NCBI GenBank assembly: GCA_041481485.1
Contig: JBGPBY010000393.1
Span: 1 to 7,005, forward strand
DNA from: JBGPBY01 sp041481485
Lineage (GTDB): Bacteria > Acidobacteriota > Terriglobia > 20CM-2-55-15
Direction: 5' to 3'
DNA: 7,005 bases
Of the stretch, positions 5,495 to 7,005 are shown one piece after another. The position numbers were made by a program, and so were the translations under genes. The notes beneath the pieces were generated by a model, which had not been told where the DNA came from, searched no databases, and saw only the letters and a program-made list of their open reading frames with translations. Position 1 is the first letter of the stretch; each line of letters starts with the position of its first letter.

Positions 5495-6823
5495 CTAGCG
5501 CGCCACTCGAGCAAAGTCCGGCTTGGTATCCATGAGGATCTCGCGAATCGCGGCGCGGTCTTCGGCGCTGAGGTGGCCGAAAGTTGCCGTGTCGGTGCCG
5601 GACAGAATGGAACTGACTCGTTCGTAAAAATAAGCCTTTGCCGGATCGGGTAAAGCGTCGAACGACGGCGAATAGATCAGGTAACTGAGCGGATAACGGA
5701 GGAATCGGCGGTTCAGATCCAGATCTTTCAGCGACCGGCCCTTGTGATCGCGAACCCCGCTCTTCTCGAACTCCGTCACATATGTGGAAACTCCCCGAAC
5801 CGAATCCGTCAACGGCGCTTCATTGACGAAAAGCATGCCGCGGACAAGAGGTTCTACTGCGGCACGGATCCGCTCCCTGGTGACGCCCGAATAGCCACCC
5901 GCTGGGCCTGAGCCGCTACTGGTGCTCTCTTCATCTCGCAAGGCTCGCTGTGTTTCGTAATTTGCACGTGTGATGAGGTTGTGCATCCGAGTCTGGTGAG
6001 TCAGTGCAATCAAGGCCACGATATCGCTGCTTGGAGTGAGGTATTCCGCGATGTCGATATGCTCGTCAAGTTTGGTCAGGTTGGCGCCTTTTGACCAGTC
6101 CATCCGATCCAACATTGAAGCGGTGGCTACCGTGGCCAGCATGTTGCCACGATGGTGCTGGGCTCCATGCGTTCCGGTGACATACCATCCGCCCCACCGC
6201 TCACTGAACGGGGTTTGATCACTCATAGCGTTGGCGGGAGCGGACCGGATTGCGTTGCCTTCTTTGTCAGGCATCACCGAAAGAGTCATGAATCCCGGAA
6301 CGCCACCTGTGATCGCGGAGGAATCGTGACAGATGAGGCAGAAATAGACCTCACGATGAAACCGTGGCGGCCCCTTTTCCTCCTCGTCCAGCGTGTAGAA
6401 AACCGCTCCCAGTTTCGGGTCGACCGAAGCAAACTCCAACAGTTTGCTGCCCTGCACGGATCCGACATAAACCTCATCATTGAAATAGAGGGCCCGCGGC
6501 CGCCTCGGAGCGATCTGGGTGAATTGAAAACTGGTTTTCGAAAAGACGAGACTTTGCGAAGAGATCGGCACATTCAATTCGCGGAGAATTGCCCGCAGAT
6601 ACCCCAGGTGAGGTTCGGATTTGAGAGCGACTTCGCCGGAATCGATACGACGCTGCAGTCTGGCCACCGGGTCAGTGGTGGCCGTCTTCGAATAGGCAAT
6701 GAATCCATGGTCAAAGTCGGAGTCGGATTGAGCAGTCAACTTAGTGCCAACGGAGAGGACGATCAGAATGACAACAAAAATTCCGAGGAGACGGACATTC
6801 GACGATCGCAATTGCATTCGCAT
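5495..6823 (-). CDS. Exported or membrane-anchored single-haem c-type cytochrome-like protein, function unassigned
   Basis: The 442-residue product has a basic N-terminus and a hydrophobic segment at about 11-31 (VRLLGIFVVILIVLSVGTKLTA), ending in TAQSDSD. This is either a signal peptide or an N-terminal anchor placing the rest in the periplasm. CLICH at 162-166 is a c-type haem site (CxxCH) and the only one. It sits inside a larger conserved-looking region: RPRALYFNDEVYVGSVQG (108-125), FASVDPKLGAVFYTLDEEE (131-149), GGVPGFMTLSVMPD (173-186), then PFSERWGGWYVTGTHGAQHHRGN (205-227). Later come THQTRMHNLI (275-284) and a helical C-terminus (SYLIYSPSFDALP, 380-392). Haem attachment occurs after export by the cytochrome c maturation machinery. 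I recall similar unnamed proteins in Acidobacteriota and Planctomycetota, but no characterised function. A small-molecule oxidoreductase or electron carrier with an attached domain is only an inference. The start is the ATG at 6823; ATG 6817 is an alternative. Ribosome binding site is weak. Confidence 0.85.
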   Translation of the reverse strand: MRMQLRSSNVRLLGIFVVILIVLSVGTKLTAQSDSDFDHGFIAYSKTATTDPVARLQRRIDSGEVALKSEPHLGYLRAILRELNVPISSQSLVFSKTSFQFTQIAPRRPRALYFNDEVYVGSVQGSKLLEFASVDPKLGAVFYTLDEEEKGPPRFHREVYFCLICHDSSAITGGVPGFMTLSVMPDKEGNAIRSAPANAMSDQTPFSERWGGWYVTGTHGAQHHRGNMLATVATASMLDRMDWSKGANLTKLDEHIDIAEYLTPSSDIVALIALTHQTRMHNLITRANYETQRALRDEESTSSGSGPAGGYSGVTRERIRAAVEPLVRGMLFVNEAPLTDSVRGVSTYVTEFEKSGVRDHKGRSLKDLDLNRRFLRYPLSYLIYSPSFDALPDPAKAYFYERVSSILSGTDTATFGHLSAEDRAAIREILMDTKPDFARVAR

Positions 6824-6901
6824 ATTTTCCCATGAAACCTGTGCAATCCGGCTTCCGGTCGGCTACACGTCTAACGCGGTTGTCGAATCTTGAAGTTGCG
6901 G

Positions 6902-7005
6902 TCAGCGAGACATGGATATCCCGATGGTTCCATGCCTGAAAGTCAAAGACAACCGATAACCGGCCGGCTTATTGACCAGAGTGTCAATTGCAGGAATGCG
7001 ATCAA
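6902..7005 (-). CDS. Possible C-terminal fragment of another minus-strand gene
   Basis: A minus-strand frame is open from the window edge to a TGA at 6902-6904, giving 33 residues that include AIDTLVNKPAGYRLSLTF and end in GISMSR. The composition looks protein-like and the stop falls 78 bases before the c-haem start, a reasonable spacing. However, an open frame of this length occurs often by chance, and codon use gives no clear signal. The other two minus-strand frames are closed earlier. If real, the gene would precede the c-haem gene on the same strand. Confidence 0.25.
   Translation of the reverse strand, partial: DRIPAIDTLVNKPAGYRLSLTFRHGTIGISMSR

Noticed and set aside
6152..6835. Plus-strand 227-residue open frame
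   Set aside because: It is antisense to the c-haem gene and would cover its start and leader; its translation has no recognisable features.
6911..6958. Plus-strand ATG frame of 15 codons
   Set aside because: Too short to support, with no ribosome binding site and no recognisable product.

Overview
The window most resembles a soil-type Acidobacteriota chromosome of moderately high GC. The main clue is a PadR-type regulator translationally coupled to a protein that starts with what looks like the 'permease prefix' module of acidobacterial orphan ABC permeases. Secreted hydrolases, an M61 peptidase and a large unassigned c-haem protein fit that picture. The taxonomy is inferred from gene content only.

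Layout. (1) 1-593, minus: the first 197 residues of a secreted SGNH/GDSL esterase of the rhamnogalacturonan acetylesterase type, cut by the window edge. (2) 594-860: a divergent intergenic region with a long nested inverted repeat (659-803) and a good candidate promoter for the next gene. (3) 861-1816, plus: a PadR-type regulator and a small membrane protein, overlapping by ATGA. (4) 1817-1938: a second family of nested inverted repeat (1838-1929) between convergent genes. (5) 1939-3867, minus: a secreted M61 zinc peptidase with a C-terminal PDZ-like domain and a GTG start. (6) 3930-5207, minus: an exported protein with a small N-terminal periplasmic domain and a probable C-terminal outer-membrane beta barrel. 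(7) 5208-5494: leader plus a second, larger copy of the repeat family in (4), at 5354-5487. (8) 5495-6823, minus: a membrane-anchored or secreted protein with one CxxCH haem-binding motif. (9) 6824-7005: upstream region, with a possible C-terminal tail of another minus-strand gene.

How it works together. The minus-strand genes at 1939-6823 all encode envelope or exported proteins. The barrel and M61 genes are 62 bases apart and could share a transcript. The c-haem gene is separated from them by a strong hairpin. PadR and the membrane protein form a self-contained regulatory pair. The most notable non-coding signal is the set of three REPIN-like inverted-dimer repeats of two unrelated families, all intergenic, two of them within 10 bases of a stop codon. 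No mobile-element transposase, CRISPR array, tRNA or rRNA was seen. I did not find a clearly new multi-gene system. The best candidates for something undescribed are the c-haem protein, the two-domain barrel protein and the repeat elements.
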